From: Desulfovibrionaceae bacterium
GTDB lineage: Bacteria > Desulfobacterota > Desulfovibrionia > Desulfovibrionales > Desulfovibrionaceae
Assembly: GCA_015233395.1 (NCBI GenBank)
Contig: JADFXV010000025.1
Location: forward strand, 1 to 39,195
Direction: 5' to 3'
DNA: 39,195 bases
The notes beneath the pieces were generated by a model. The model made no database searches. It was not told where the DNA came from and saw only the letters and a program-made list of their open reading frames with translations. How positions within the stretch are numbered: position 1 is the stretch's first letter; each line of letters opens with the position of its first letter. The position numbers were made by a program, and so were the translations under genes. Positions 1 through 8,363 of the stretch are shown piece by piece.

Positions 1-18
1 AACTTCGAGGAGTTTATC

Positions 19-1263
19 ATGCATTATTTCGATTATCGCGGCGGCGAGTTGTACGCCGAGGAGGTCAAAGTTTCGGATTTGGCCGCGCGCTTTGGGACGC
101 CGTTGTATATTTACAGCGCGGCCACCTTTCGCCGTCATTTCTCGGCCTTCGATGCGGCGTTTGAGGGGCTTGCGCATCTGAGTTGCTACTCGGTCAAGGC
201 CAATTCCAACATCTGCGTTTTGCGTCTTTTGGCCGAGCTTGGCGCGGGCATGGACATCGTCTCCGGCGGCGAGTTGCACCGCGCCTTGGCGGCCGGGGTC
301 GCGCCGCGCAAGATCGTCTATTCGGGCGTTGGCAAGCGCGAGGCCGAGATCCGGTTTGCGCTTGAGACCGGTATTCTCATGTTCAATGTGGAGTCGTTTG
401 GCGAGCTCGAGCGCATCGACGCCGTGGCCCGGGAGCTGGGCAAGACCGCCCGGATCAGCCTGCGCATCAATCCGGACGTCGATCCGAAGACCCATCCCTA
501 CATCTCGACCGGCTTGCAAAAGAACAAGTTCGGCCTGGACATCGAGGCCTCGTTTGCGGCGTACCAAAGGGCCAAGGAATTGCCCAACGTGGTTCCGGTG
601 GGCATCGACTGCCACATCGGCTCGCAACTGACCAGCATCGAGCCGTTTCTGGAGGCCCTGACGCGGATCATCACCTTCAATGAACGCTTGAAGGATATAG
701 GAATCGTCATCGATTATCTGGACTTGGGAGGCGGCCTGGGCATTCCCTACGACCAGGAAACCCCGCCGCATCCGGCCGCATACGGCCAGGCGCTGAGCGA
801 GCGGCTCAAGGGCCGGTCGTTGACCGTGATCCTGGAGCCCGGGCGGGTGATCGCCGGCAACGCCGGAATACTGGTCTCGGAGGTGGTCTACACCAAGCAG
901 ACCAAGAGCAAGAACTTCGTGATCGTGGACGCGGCCATGAACGACCTGGTGCGGCCTTCGCTGTACCAGTCCTTCCACGCCGTGCGCGAGGTCGCGCCCA
1001 AGGGCCGCCAGCCCGTGAACGTGGACGTGGTCGGCCCGATCTGCGAATCCGGGGACTTTCTGGCCAAGGACCGCGACCTTGCGGCCGTGGCCCCGGGCGA
1101 GCTGGTGGCCCTGTTCTCGGCCGGGGCGTACGGCTTTTCCATGTCCTCGAACTACAACTCGCGGCCGCGCGCCGCCGAGGTCATCGTGGACGGCGACCGG
1201 GTCGTCCTGGCCAGGCGGCGGGAAACGTATGACGATCTGATCGCCCTGGAAGGGCCGTGCTGA
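19..1263 (+). CDS. lysA: diaminopimelate decarboxylase
   Basis: PLP-dependent fold-type III decarboxylase that converts meso-diaminopimelate to L-lysine, the last step of lysine synthesis, in the cytoplasm. The 414-aa length is normal for LysA. The PLP lysine is K60 in YSVKAN. A glycine-rich phosphate-binding stretch (DLGGGLGIP) lies near residue 238. The catalytic CESGD box starts at C342, and the conserved GAYGFSMSSNYNSRPR segment follows. An AGGAG ribosome site lies 6 bases before the ATG. The gene stands first in the window, so its upstream partners are not visible; the 160 bases between it and the tRNA hold no gene that I can support. Family assignment is firm. A carboxynorspermidine decarboxylase is less likely because the CESGD and C-terminal signatures fit LysA. 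Confidence 0.95.
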   Translation: MHYFDYRGGELYAEEVKVSDLAARFGTPLYIYSAATFRRHFSAFDAAFEGLAHLSCYSVKANSNICVLRLLAELGAGMDIVSGGELHRALAAGVAPRKIVYSGVGKREAEIRFALETGILMFNVESFGELERIDAVARELGKTARISLRINPDVDPKTHPYISTGLQKNKFGLDIEASFAAYQRAKELPNVVPVGIDCHIGSQLTSIEPFLEALTRIITFNERLKDIGIVIDYLDLGGGLGIPYDQETPPHPAAYGQALSERLKGRSLTVILEPGRVIAGNAGILVSEVVYTKQTKSKNFVIVDAAMNDLVRPSLYQSFHAVREVAPKGRQPVNVDVVGPICESGDFLAKDRDLAAVAPGELVALFSAGAYGFSMSSNYNSRPRAAEVIVDGDRVVLARRRETYDDLIALEGPC

Positions 1264-1422
1264 GAGAAGAGGAGAAAAAAACCAAGGGGGGAACCCTTCC
1301 AAAGAACTTTGACGGGGCCGTTGGCGGCTGTTCGCGCAGCGCGGCGACAGCTTGTTTTGCCGGCGCGGGCCAGATTGGCCTTGACCGGCGGGGCGCTTGG
1401 GAATAAGAAAAGTGCCTCGTCC

Positions 1423-1498
1423 GGGGGCGTAGCTCAATTGGGAGAGCGCGGCGTTCGCAACGCCGAGGTTAGCGGTTCGATCCCGCTCGTCTCCACCA
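1423..1498 (+). tRNA. tRNA-Ala, anticodon CGC
   Basis: A complete 76-base cloverleaf can be folded by hand. The acceptor stem GGGGGCG pairs with CGTCTCC, the D arm is GCTC/GAGC, the anticodon stem CGGCG/CGCCG has loop TTCGCAA, and the T arm is AGCGG/CCGCT with loop TTCGATC. CCA is encoded. The anticodon at 1456-1458 is CGC, which reads GCG. A G3:U70 wobble pair, the main identity element for alanyl-tRNA synthetase, is present and agrees with the anticodon. Confidence 0.95.
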
Positions 1499-1505
1499 GA
1501 AATTC

Positions 1506-1543
1506 AAAGGGGTCACGGTACAAAGCGCTGTGACCCCTTTTTC
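1506..1543 (+). terminator. intrinsic terminator of the tRNA gene
   Basis: Perfect 11-bp stem AAAGGGGTCAC (1506-1516) with GTGACCCCTTT (1530-1540), a 13-base loop, and a run of T at the end of the stem. It starts 8 bases after the tRNA CCA. Confidence 0.85.
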
Positions 1544-1669
1544 GTTTCTTCACGCGGTCCTCGGTCCGGAAGGCCTGACCGGGATGAAACATTCTTGCAA
1601 CGGGTTTCATTAAAGCCTCGTCCATGGGCGGTTTGCGGGCAAGCCCCGCACCCAGAGACGCCGGGCGAA

Positions 1670-3469
1670 TCATGCTTTCAGTTCTTCGATCAATCCCTGC
1701 AATTGAGATGTTTGCATTGCAAGCCCCCCAACCGCCTGGGCCGACTGCGACATGCCCTCGGAGGTCTCGCTGGTGATGCGGCTGATGTCCTCGATGGCCC
1801 GGTTGATCTCCTCGGAAGCGGCCGACTGCTGTTCAGCGGCGGTTGCTATGGAGCGCACCTTGTCCGAGGTGTCGTTGGATAGGGCGACGATCTCGCGCAG
1901 GGCCTCGCCCGACTGGTTGACCAGGGTCGTGGCCTCCTCGATGGTCTTGGCTGCCATTTCCACGCTTTGAACGTTGGCCCGGGCGCCTTGCTGGATGGAA
2001 TCGATGGCCAGGCCGACCTCCTTGGTGGCGTTCATGGTCTTTTCCGCCAGCTTGCGCACCTCGTCGGCCACGACCGCGAAGCCGCGGCCGGCCTCGCCGG
2101 CCCGGGCGGCTTCAATGGCCGCGTTGAGCGCCAGGAGGTTGGTTTGATCGGCGATGTCGCTGATCACTTCCATGATCCGGCTGATTCCGTCGGCCTGCCG
2201 GCCGAGTTCGGCCATCTCCACCTTGAGTTGGTTGGCCTGTTCGAAGACGCGCTTGATGGCGGCCACGGATTTTTCCACGATGTTCTCGCCTTCCAGAGCC
2301 TTGACACGGGCGTTCTCGGCGCTTTCGGCGGCGCTGCCCGAGTTGCGCGCCACCTCAAGCACGGTGGCGTTCATCTCTTCCATTGCCGTGGCCGTCTGGG
2401 CGGTGCGTTCGTTTTGCACTTCGGCGCCCCGGTTGACCTCGTCGACCTGGGCGGACAGCTCCTCGGAAGCCGTGGCCACCTGCTGGGCGATCTCAACCGC
2501 TTCCGAAGCCACACGGCTCATGGTGCTCAGCAGGGTTTTAACCTTTTCCGCCTGCGCTTTGGCTTCGTTCATGGCCGCCTCGGCGCGGCGGTTTTCCTCG
2601 GCGGCCTCCTGCGTCTTGCGGTTGGCCTCGTCCATCTTGTCCGTGAGGTTTTCCACCATGGTCTCTATGGCGCCCTTCATCTCCGCCAGTTCGGCGGTGA
2701 AGGTTCCCCTGGGCTTGGCGCTTAAATCGCCGCCGGCCACCTTGCCCGCGAATTCCTGAATGTTGCGCAAAGGCCCCAGGATGCCGGTCTTCATGACGAA
2801 CCAGGCCGCGGCGACGATCAGCCCGATGATGGCCAGGGTCTCGGCGATCACGACCAGGATGCGGTTGGCGGTCTCGGCGTTGAATTTGGCCAGGGAATAG
2901 ATGACCTCGAAGACGCCGTGGACCTGGCCTTCCCGCCAGCCTTCCTTCACGCCGCCGGTGACATCCTTTGATCCGGCCGGATCGCCGTGGCAGTACAGGC
3001 ATTCCTTGGTCAGCCTGATCGGCCGGAAATAGCGGACCTGGTCCTTTTCCACGACCACTTTTTGAGTCAGTTCAGGTTTTGCCTCCATTTCGAGCAGGAT
3101 GGAACGCTCCAATTCGGTGGGTTCATTCTTCGGGTTGCGCGGGCTGATCTTGGGAACGCGGAACTGATAGCCGAGCCTCGAGGCGTTTTCCTGGGCCATG
3201 TTGATAGCGGTAATCACGGGGATGGCGTCGAGGATGTTCTCCTTGGGGATATCCTCGAAGGGCCGGATGACGCCGGCCTCGAGCTTTTTGGCCATCTCGG
3301 TCCTGCCGGCTTCGGCCATGAGCACGATCGCCCGGCTGTCGGAGATGACGCCGTCCAGATTGTCTTGCTTGGATTGGATGATCTGCTGGATGGCCAGGAT
3401 AGCGCCGACGATCACCGGACCGATGATGACTAGCAAAGCGATTTTCCACTTGATGCTCAGATTTCGCAT
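1670..3469 (-). CDS. methyl-accepting chemotaxis protein with periplasmic c-type haem sensor domain (DcrA-like)
   Basis: Chemoreceptor, 599 aa from the ATG at 3469, chosen because GGAGGAA lies 7 bases upstream; the longer reading has no ribosome site. Order: membrane segment about residues 9-29; periplasmic Tll0287-like (DUF3365) domain with C157-L-Y-C160-H161, a c-type haem attachment site; second membrane segment about 205-225; HAMP; a long coiled-coil signalling domain with the conserved hairpin tip [19 protein letters not shown]. There is no C-terminal CheR-docking pentapeptide. Known relatives such as D. vulgaris DcrA sense oxygen or redox state through haem, and that role is inferred here. 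It is divergent from the GGDEF gene; the shared 294-bp upstream region carries GGCGCAAA repeats. Confidence 0.93.
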   Translation of the reverse strand: MRNLSIKWKIALLVIIGPVIVGAILAIQQIIQSKQDNLDGVISDSRAIVLMAEAGRTEMAKKLEAGVIRPFEDIPKENILDAIPVITAINMAQENASRLGYQFRVPKISPRNPKNEPTELERSILLEMEAKPELTQKVVVEKDQVRYFRPIRLTKECLYCHGDPAGSKDVTGGVKEGWREGQVHGVFEVIYSLAKFNAETANRILVVIAETLAIIGLIVAAAWFVMKTGILGPLRNIQEFAGKVAGGDLSAKPRGTFTAELAEMKGAIETMVENLTDKMDEANRKTQEAAEENRRAEAAMNEAKAQAEKVKTLLSTMSRVASEAVEIAQQVATASEELSAQVDEVNRGAEVQNERTAQTATAMEEMNATVLEVARNSGSAAESAENARVKALEGENIVEKSVAAIKRVFEQANQLKVEMAELGRQADGISRIMEVISDIADQTNLLALNAAIEAARAGEAGRGFAVVADEVRKLAEKTMNATKEVGLAIDSIQQGARANVQSVEMAAKTIEEATTLVNQSGEALREIVALSNDTSDKVRSIATAAEQQSAASEEINRAIEDISRITSETSEGMSQSAQAVGGLAMQTSQLQGLIEELKA

Positions 3470-3635
3470 CGAGTTCCTCCCCAACCTACTGATTTCTGCA
3501 ACAAAATCATATCCCTCGCCTTGGGGCGCCGTCAAACGAAATCTTCACGTGGAACTCTCGTCATTCCCCGCCGATATCCATCGAACCGCCGCCGTCCCTC
3601 CTTGCGGCGGCCTCACGCGGATTGGCGAGAGCCTG

Positions 3636-3675
3636 GGCGCAAATCGGCGCCTGCCTGGCGCAAACAGGGCGCAAA
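3636..3675. promoter_or_regulatory. three direct GGCGCAAA repeats in a divergent promoter region
   Basis: GGCGCAAA occurs at 3636-3643, 3657-3664 and 3668-3675. Starts are 21 and 11 bases apart, close to whole helical turns, as expected for cooperative binding on one DNA face. They lie between the chemoreceptor (minus) and the GGDEF gene (plus). The binding protein is unknown. Confidence 0.35.
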
Positions 3676-3763
3676 CCGGCGCGGCGGCGATTGCCACGGC
3701 CCGGCGTTTGATATAGGAAAATCGCGGCTGCCTGGAATCAACAGACGCATCGTGAGGACCGGG

Positions 3764-6181
3764 ATGAAACGCCACCCCTTCGTCGCCTTGCAGAACACCT
3801 TCAAGCGCTGGGTCAATCCCGCGATGTGGGGACTGCATATCCGCTTTCTGGCCATCAGCGGCATTTTCCTTTTTTTCGGGATCACCGCGGCCATGGTCTA
3901 CATCTCCCGCGTGCTCCAGGACAACGTCGATCAATCGGTCCAGGACAAGATCCGGGTGTTCCAGCAGAGCATCCACGACATCATGCGCACCCAGACCGAT
4001 TCGCTGCTCTCCATGTCCTCGTTCGTCGCCTCCCTGCCCGAAGTCGCTTCCGCCATAGACGCTCGCGACCGCGACGCGCTCAAGCGCTTCATCCTGCCCC
4101 TGGTCGAGAAGGTGCGGGTGACGACGTCGAGCCCGACCGTGTATTTCCATTTCCATCTGCCGCCGGCCATCTCGTTTTTGCGGACCTGGAACGTGAACAA
4201 ATTCGGGGAGGATCTCTCCGGCCAACGCCAGATGGTGGTGCGCTGCAACCGCGACCAGGTTTCGCTGTGGGGGTTCGAGATCGGCCAGGGCGGCACGGTC
4301 ATCCGGGCCATCAGCCCGATCTTTTCGGACGGCAAACCGCTGGGCAGCGTCGAGGCGGCCATCAACATCTCCGACATCCTCGACAAAATGCAGATTCCCC
4401 AGGACTACGGCATCGCGCTCCTGCTCGACAACGCCTACCGCGACAAATGGGAATCGAATTTCGAGATGCAGGATCTCGGCAAGTGGATCATGCTCAAAGC
4501 CCTGGGAAACACCGACTACCAGTTGGCCAGACAGATCGTGGACACGGGAGGCGGCTTCGGCCGGACCGGGAACGTCTATTTCGCGCAATTCCCCCTGGAA
4601 GACTTCCAGGGCAACCAGATCGGCGAATATCTGGTGACCTACAACGCCGGACTCATCCTGGCGGCCAACCAGGCCAAGACCAACAACTTCGTATGGCTGA
4701 ACATCACCGGTTCGATTTTCATGTGGGCGTTTTTGGCCCTCAACGTGAACCGGATCAAACGGTTTTTCGACCGGCTGCGCAAAATCATCATCGCCTCGCA
4801 GCAAAACGACTTCTCTGACCGCTTTGAAAGCGACCACATCCATTGCCTGAGCGTGCTCAACTGCGCCAACGAGAAATGCCCGGTCCACGCCGATCCGAGC
4901 CAGGTCTGCTATCTGGAGACCGGTTCCGAGGCGATCTCGCCCGCCCTGCGCAACACCTGCGTTTTTCTCAAGAAATACGACTCCTGCGACATTTGTCCGG
5001 TCTACGCCATGCGCTGCGGCGACGAGATCATGGACATGAAAAACGTCATCAACACCATGCTCGGCACCTGGGGAGTCTTCTTAAACCGCGTCGGCTCCCT
5101 GTTGACCGAAGTCCTGCGCACCCACGATCAGGCCTACCGCCTGCCCTCCCTCGACCAGGTTTCCGGCTATCTGGAGCACATGGCCAAACTCACGGCCTTC
5201 AGCCACGACCTGCAAGGGGTCAACAGCATCGAAGAGGTTTACAGCCACCTGGCCCACGCCTTTGAAACGCACTTCAATCTGAAGCATTTCTGGATCATGG
5301 AGCTGGTCCAGGACAAGAAAAACATGGAGATCGTCATGGAGCGGCTGGCCTACGACGCCGCCTTCCAGCCCGAGGTGATCGCCGACAGCAGCCTGTGCCG
5401 CGCCCGCCGGACCGCCGAGGAAGTCATCTCCGAGCCCAACCCGGTCTTATGCCCGTATTTCAACTGCGATACGGACGCCTACGTCCGCTTCTGCCTGCCC
5501 ATGGTCATGGGCGGCCGGGTCGGGGCGATCGTTTCCTTCGTCATGCCGCGCGGCGAATGGCTTTCCAACCGCGCCCACATGGTGATGCTGCGCAAATACC
5601 TGGACGAATCCGCGCCGGTGCTCAGTTCGCTGCGCCTGCTGCGCATCTCCCAGGAACAATCGCTGCGCGATCCGCTCACCGGCTGCCACAACCGCCGGTA
5701 TCTCGACGAATACCTGCCGCAGTACGAGACGCTCAACAAACGGACCCGGCGACACGTGGGCCTGCTCATGTGCGACGTGGATTTTTTCAAGCAGGTCAAC
5801 GATCAGCACGGCCACGAAGCCGGCGACGCCGTGCTCAAACAGGTGGCCGAAGCCATCCGCGACAACATCCGGGCCTCGGACATCTTCATCCGCTACGGAG
5901 GAGAGGAATTTCTGGTCCTGCTCAACGAAGTCACGGCCGGAGCGTCGACGGAAATCGCGGAAAAAATCCGCATGTCGATCAACGCCCATGCCTTCAGGCT
6001 CGAAAACAACGCCGTCCTGCACAAGACCATCAGCATCGGGGTGGCCGAATTCCCGGACGACGGCGAGACCATGTACAAGGTGATCAAGTTCGCCGACGTG
6101 GCCCTCTACGCCGCCAAGGGACAGGGGCGCAACAAAGTGGTCCGGTTCACGCCGGACATGTGGCTGGAAAAGCAGTATTGA
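3764..6181 (+). CDS. membrane diguanylate cyclase: Cache-type sensor, Cys-rich segment, GAF, GGDEF
   Basis: Predicted c-di-GMP synthase, 805 aa, starting at ATG 3764 with GAGG 6 bases upstream. The in-frame upstream extension is Arg-rich low-complexity and is rejected. Order: membrane helix about 27-47; extracytoplasmic dCache-like sensor about 50-300; second helix about 308-328; a Cys-rich stretch with C361, C367, C372, C382, C399, C408, C411 and C418; a GAF-like domain about 470-630; GGDEF domain about 640-800. The active site reads GGEEF, and a RASD inhibitory (I) site lies five residues before it, so product feedback is likely. The Cys-rich stretch resembles Cys-rich segments placed after HAMP regions in anaerobe sensors and may bind metal or sense redox. 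The nitroreductase follows after 61 bp, probably in the same transcript. Confidence 0.9.
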   Translation: MKRHPFVALQNTFKRWVNPAMWGLHIRFLAISGIFLFFGITAAMVYISRVLQDNVDQSVQDKIRVFQQSIHDIMRTQTDSLLSMSSFVASLPEVASAIDARDRDALKRFILPLVEKVRVTTSSPTVYFHFHLPPAISFLRTWNVNKFGEDLSGQRQMVVRCNRDQVSLWGFEIGQGGTVIRAISPIFSDGKPLGSVEAAINISDILDKMQIPQDYGIALLLDNAYRDKWESNFEMQDLGKWIMLKALGNTDYQLARQIVDTGGGFGRTGNVYFAQFPLEDFQGNQIGEYLVTYNAGLILAANQAKTNNFVWLNITGSIFMWAFLALNVNRIKRFFDRLRKIIIASQQNDFSDRFESDHIHCLSVLNCANEKCPVHADPSQVCYLETGSEAISPALRNTCVFLKKYDSCDICPVYAMRCGDEIMDMKNVINTMLGTWGVFLNRVGSLLTEVLRTHDQAYRLPSLDQVSGYLEHMAKLTAFSHDLQGVNSIEEVYSHLAHAFETHFNLKHFWIMELVQDKKNMEIVMERLAYDAAFQPEVIADSSLCRARRTAEEVISEPNPVLCPYFNCDTDAYVRFCLPMVMGGRVGAIVSFVMPRGEWLSNRAHMVMLRKYLDESAPVLSSLRLLRISQEQSLRDPLTGCHNRRYLDEYLPQYETLNKRTRRHVGLLMCDVDFFKQVNDQHGHEAGDAVLKQVAEAIRDNIRASDIFIRYGGEEFLVLLNEVTAGASTEIAEKIRMSINAHAFRLENNAVLHKTISIGVAEFPDDGETMYKVIKFADVALYAAKGQGRNKVVRFTPDMWLEKQY

Positions 6182-6242
6182 CGCAGGCGCAACGCCAAAA
6201 TTCGCTCTCCCGGAAACTGTCACCCGAAACACGGAGAATCCC

Positions 6243-6896
6243 ATGGATCGCAGAACTTTTTTGGAATCGACGATCGTGCTCGCCGCCGCGAGCGCCTTTC
6301 CCGGCATCGCCCTGGCCAAGGACCAGACGGCCGTCCTGCCGCCGCCGAACATGACCGGAGGCAAACCGCTTTACGAGGTCCTGGCGCAACGCGGCACCGC
6401 GCGCGCCTTCGCGCCCGAGGCGCTCAGCGCCCAGGCGCTCTCGAACGTCCTGTGGGCGGCCTTCGGCGTCAACCGGCCGGCCCAGGGACGGCGCACCGCC
6501 CCCTCGGCCAAAAACTGGCAGGAAATCGACGTCTACGCCGCCACCGCCGACGGACTCCATCTCTATGAACCCAAGGGACACAGCCTGCGCCTGATCGTGG
6601 ACAAGGACCTGCGCGCCCTGGCCGGCAAACAGGACTTCGTGGCCACCGCTCCGCTCAACCTGATCTACGTGGTCGACACCGCCCGTTGCGACGGCGCCGG
6701 CTCGGCCGACACCGCCCTGCTGAACTGGGCCGACACCGGCTTTATCGCCCAAAACGTCTACCTGGCCTGCGCCTGCGAAGGACTGGCCACGGTCGTCAGG
6801 GCCAACATCGACAAACCGGCCCTGGCCGAAGCCATGAAGCTCACCGATAAACAGTTCGTCACCCTGTCCCAAACCGTGGGCCACCCCAAAGCCTAG
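6243..6896 (+). CDS. nitroreductase-family flavoprotein, SagB/ThcOx-like, with Tat-type signal
   Basis: FMN-dependent oxidoreductase of the nitroreductase fold, 217 aa. GGAG precedes the ATG. The N-terminus has RR at 3-4 followed by a hydrophobic stretch ending near ALA-KDQ, consistent with Tat export of a cofactor-loaded protein. The mature part has the family pattern: RGTARAF near the start (phosphate/FMN contact), a central SAKNWQEIDVY segment, and a C-terminal GLATVVRANID segment. Small periplasmic members like this are common in anaerobic deltaproteobacteria and have no settled substrate. It probably shares a transcript with the upstream GGDEF gene. Palindromic DNA lies downstream. Confidence 0.82.
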   Translation: MDRRTFLESTIVLAAASAFPGIALAKDQTAVLPPPNMTGGKPLYEVLAQRGTARAFAPEALSAQALSNVLWAAFGVNRPAQGRRTAPSAKNWQEIDVYAATADGLHLYEPKGHSLRLIVDKDLRALAGKQDFVATAPLNLIYVVDTARCDGAGSADTALLNWADTGFIAQNVYLACACEGLATVVRANIDKPALAEAMKLTDKQFVTLSQTVGHPKA

Positions 6897-6957
6897 AGAC
6901 TATTTGGCGGAGTAGAGCGCGGAGAATCGGTTGAGGTGGATTCTTTGTTTTGTCTTC

Positions 6958-7102
6958 AAGCAGGGGCCGGGGGCCGCAGGCCCCCTGGGGGAAAATAGTG
7001 GTTTTGGTTTTCTGCTTTCAAGCCTGAACGCGTCAGCCCTTTGAAGAGTAAAGCCAGAACCACTGTTTTTTTCCAGGGGGCTTCGCCCCCGGCCCCCATG
7101 AA
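6958..7102. repeat. large imperfect palindrome between genes
   Basis: Two arms of about 60-65 bases (6958-7020 and 7035-7102) are imperfect reverse complements, matching in blocks such as GGGGCCGGGGGC / GCCCCCGGCCCC and AGTGGTT / AACCACT. Each arm also holds its own small G/C hairpin, one being GGGGG-CTTCG-CCCCC. No convincing protein is encoded in the 449 bases between the nitroreductase stop and the glycosyltransferase start. It may end transcription or be a dispersed repeat. Confidence 0.6.
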
Positions 7103-7172
7103 AGCGGAAAACGAATTCCTTAGCGAGGACAGCCCAAAAACTTTTATAGTTAATAAATTCAGAAAAATACTG

Positions 7173-7212
7173 CCCCCCTTTCCCCAAAAAAAGTTTTTTG
7201 GGGAAAGGGGGG
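7173..7212. repeat. perfect 19-bp palindromic hairpin
   Basis: Left arm 7173-7191 (six C, three T, four C, six A) is exactly complementary to 7194-7212, leaving a 2-base loop. This run-built design recurs between genes of Desulfovibrio-type genomes. A second hairpin starts 4 bases later. Confidence 0.8.
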
Positions 7213-7215
7213 GTC

Positions 7216-7257
7216 GGGGGGAAAACCCCTTTTGTTTACAAAAGGGGTTTTCCCCCC
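7216..7257. repeat. perfect 18-bp palindromic hairpin
   Basis: GGGGGGAAAACCCCTTTT (7216-7233) pairs exactly with 7240-7257 around GTTTAC. With the preceding hairpin it forms a double-palindrome module. A related module in opposite orientation lies at 8188 to about 8310, beyond the glycosyltransferase. Confidence 0.8.
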
Positions 7258-7262
7258 GATTT

Positions 7263-7287
7263 CCCCTCCCCTCCCCTCCGCTCCCCT
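7263..7287 (-). other. G-quadruplex-capable G4 tract on the minus strand
   Basis: The plus strand carries four CCCC runs separated by 1, 1 and 6 bases, so the minus strand carries four GGGG runs with short loops, matching the canonical quadruplex pattern. It lies about 60-80 bases before the glycosyltransferase start. Whether it folds in the cell is unknown. Confidence 0.45.
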
Positions 7288-7345
7288 CCGCCCGGGGCGG
7301 CGCGGAGCGGCTGCACGGCTGCGGACGCCGGCAAGGCAGGTTTCG

Positions 7346-8263
7346 TTGCTCGTATCGGTCGTTGTTCCGGTCCATAACCGCCACGCTCTCGCCGTGCGCG
7401 CCGTGGCCTCGGTTTTGAACCAGACCTGGCGCGAGCTGGAATGCATCGCGGTCGACGACGGGTCGACCGACGGCGTCTTCGACGCGCTCTCGGCCATGCG
7501 CGACGCCCGGCTCACGGTCCTGCGCCAGCAAAACCAAGGGGTGTCCTCGGCGCGCAACGCCGGCATCGCGCAAGCGCGGGGCGAACTGATCGCCCTGCTC
7601 GACAGCGACGATTATTTCCTGCCGGAAAAACTCGCGGTCCAGGTTCCCTTTTTGCTCGAAAACGGCCTGGAGATTTGCCAGACCGAGGAAATCTGGCATC
7701 GCTTCGGCCGCCGGGTCAACCCGGGACTGCGCCACGCCAAACCCTCGGGGCGCATCTTCGAGCGCGCCCTGGAACTGTGCTGCGTTTCGCCGTCGTGTGC
7801 GCTCTTCACCCGGCGTTTTTGGCGTACCTGCGGTCCCTTCGACGCCGCCCTGCCCGCCTGCGAGGATTACGACCTGTGGCTGCGCGCGGCGCTGGCTTAC
7901 GAAATCGGACTCGCCCCGAAGGCGCTCACGGTCAAGGAAGGCGGCCGGGCGGACCAGCTCTCGCGCAAAATCATCGGCCTGGACCTGTACCGCATCCAAG
8001 CCCTGGTCAAATTGCTGCGCCAGTCGGCTCTGAGCGAGAGCGAACGCCGCCTGGCCCAAGACGCCCTGGCGCGCAAGGTCCGGATCTACCGGCGCGGCTG
8101 CCTGCTCCACGACAAGCCCGAGGAAGCGACCCGGATCGCGGCCCTGGCGGGGGGGTGGGGGGAGAGAGAGGAGAAGAGTGGGAGAATCGGGGGAGGAACC
8201 TTTTGCACTTCGTTCGGAGGGGAGAGCACGAAAATGAAGACATTTTCTGCTCTCCCCATCTGA
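7346..8263 (+). CDS. family 2 glycosyltransferase
   Basis: GT-A fold glycosyltransferase, 305 aa. I chose the TTG at 7346 because the protein then opens directly with the canonical first strand (LVSVVVPVHNR) and AAGGCAGG lies just upstream; no ATG is available, and the longer reading begins inside a palindrome. It has VDDGSTDG for nucleotide binding and a DSDD metal-binding motif in LLDSDDYFLPEKL, with CEDYDLWLR further on. It should transfer a sugar from a nucleotide-sugar to a surface glycan; the acceptor is unknown. From about 8146 the sequence becomes purine-rich and the last 25 codons run into a 95-base hairpin that contains the stop, so the C-terminus looks altered by repeat insertion. 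Confidence 0.85.
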   Translation: MLVSVVVPVHNRHALAVRAVASVLNQTWRELECIAVDDGSTDGVFDALSAMRDARLTVLRQQNQGVSSARNAGIAQARGELIALLDSDDYFLPEKLAVQVPFLLENGLEICQTEEIWHRFGRRVNPGLRHAKPSGRIFERALELCCVSPSCALFTRRFWRTCGPFDAALPACEDYDLWLRAALAYEIGLAPKALTVKEGGRADQLSRKIIGLDLYRIQALVKLLRQSALSESERRLAQDALARKVRIYRRGCLLHDKPEEATRIAALAGGWGEREEKSGRIGGGTFCTSFGGESTKMKTFSALPI

Positions 8264-8282
8264 ACAAAAGGTTCCTCCCCCG
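8188..8282. repeat. nested palindrome overlapping the 3' end of the glycosyltransferase gene
   Basis: Outer arms CGGGGGAGGAACCTTTTG (8188-8205) and 8265-8282 are exact complements over 18 bp. Inside sits a second hairpin: GGGGAGAGC (8219-8227) pairs with GCTCTCCCC (8249-8257), and AAAATG with CATTTT around AAGA. The inner hairpin closely matches one hairpin of the 125-bp repeat family of 30.7-39.2 kb. The gene's stop codon (8261-8263) lies within the structure. A partial second palindrome (AAAAACTTTTT) follows to about 8310. Confidence 0.75.
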
Positions 8283-8363
8283 AACCCCCGCCTCCAAAAA
8301 CTTTTTACGGGGTGAGGTGGACGTGGGGCGCCGGCGCTGCCCTTGTTTGCTGAAGGAAAATGC

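Noticed and set aside
1423-1498. tRNA-Ala as integration site of a genomic island
   Set aside because: No integrase and no repeated tRNA 3' end were found; downstream genes look like core genome.
1309-1533. Plus-strand 74-codon frame across the tRNA
   Set aside because: It reads through the tRNA gene and its terminator and has no ribosome site or coding character.
1967-2725. Plus-strand 252-codon frame antisense to the chemoreceptor
   Set aside because: It is the His/Gly/Leu-rich complement of an unambiguous MCP gene in high-GC DNA.
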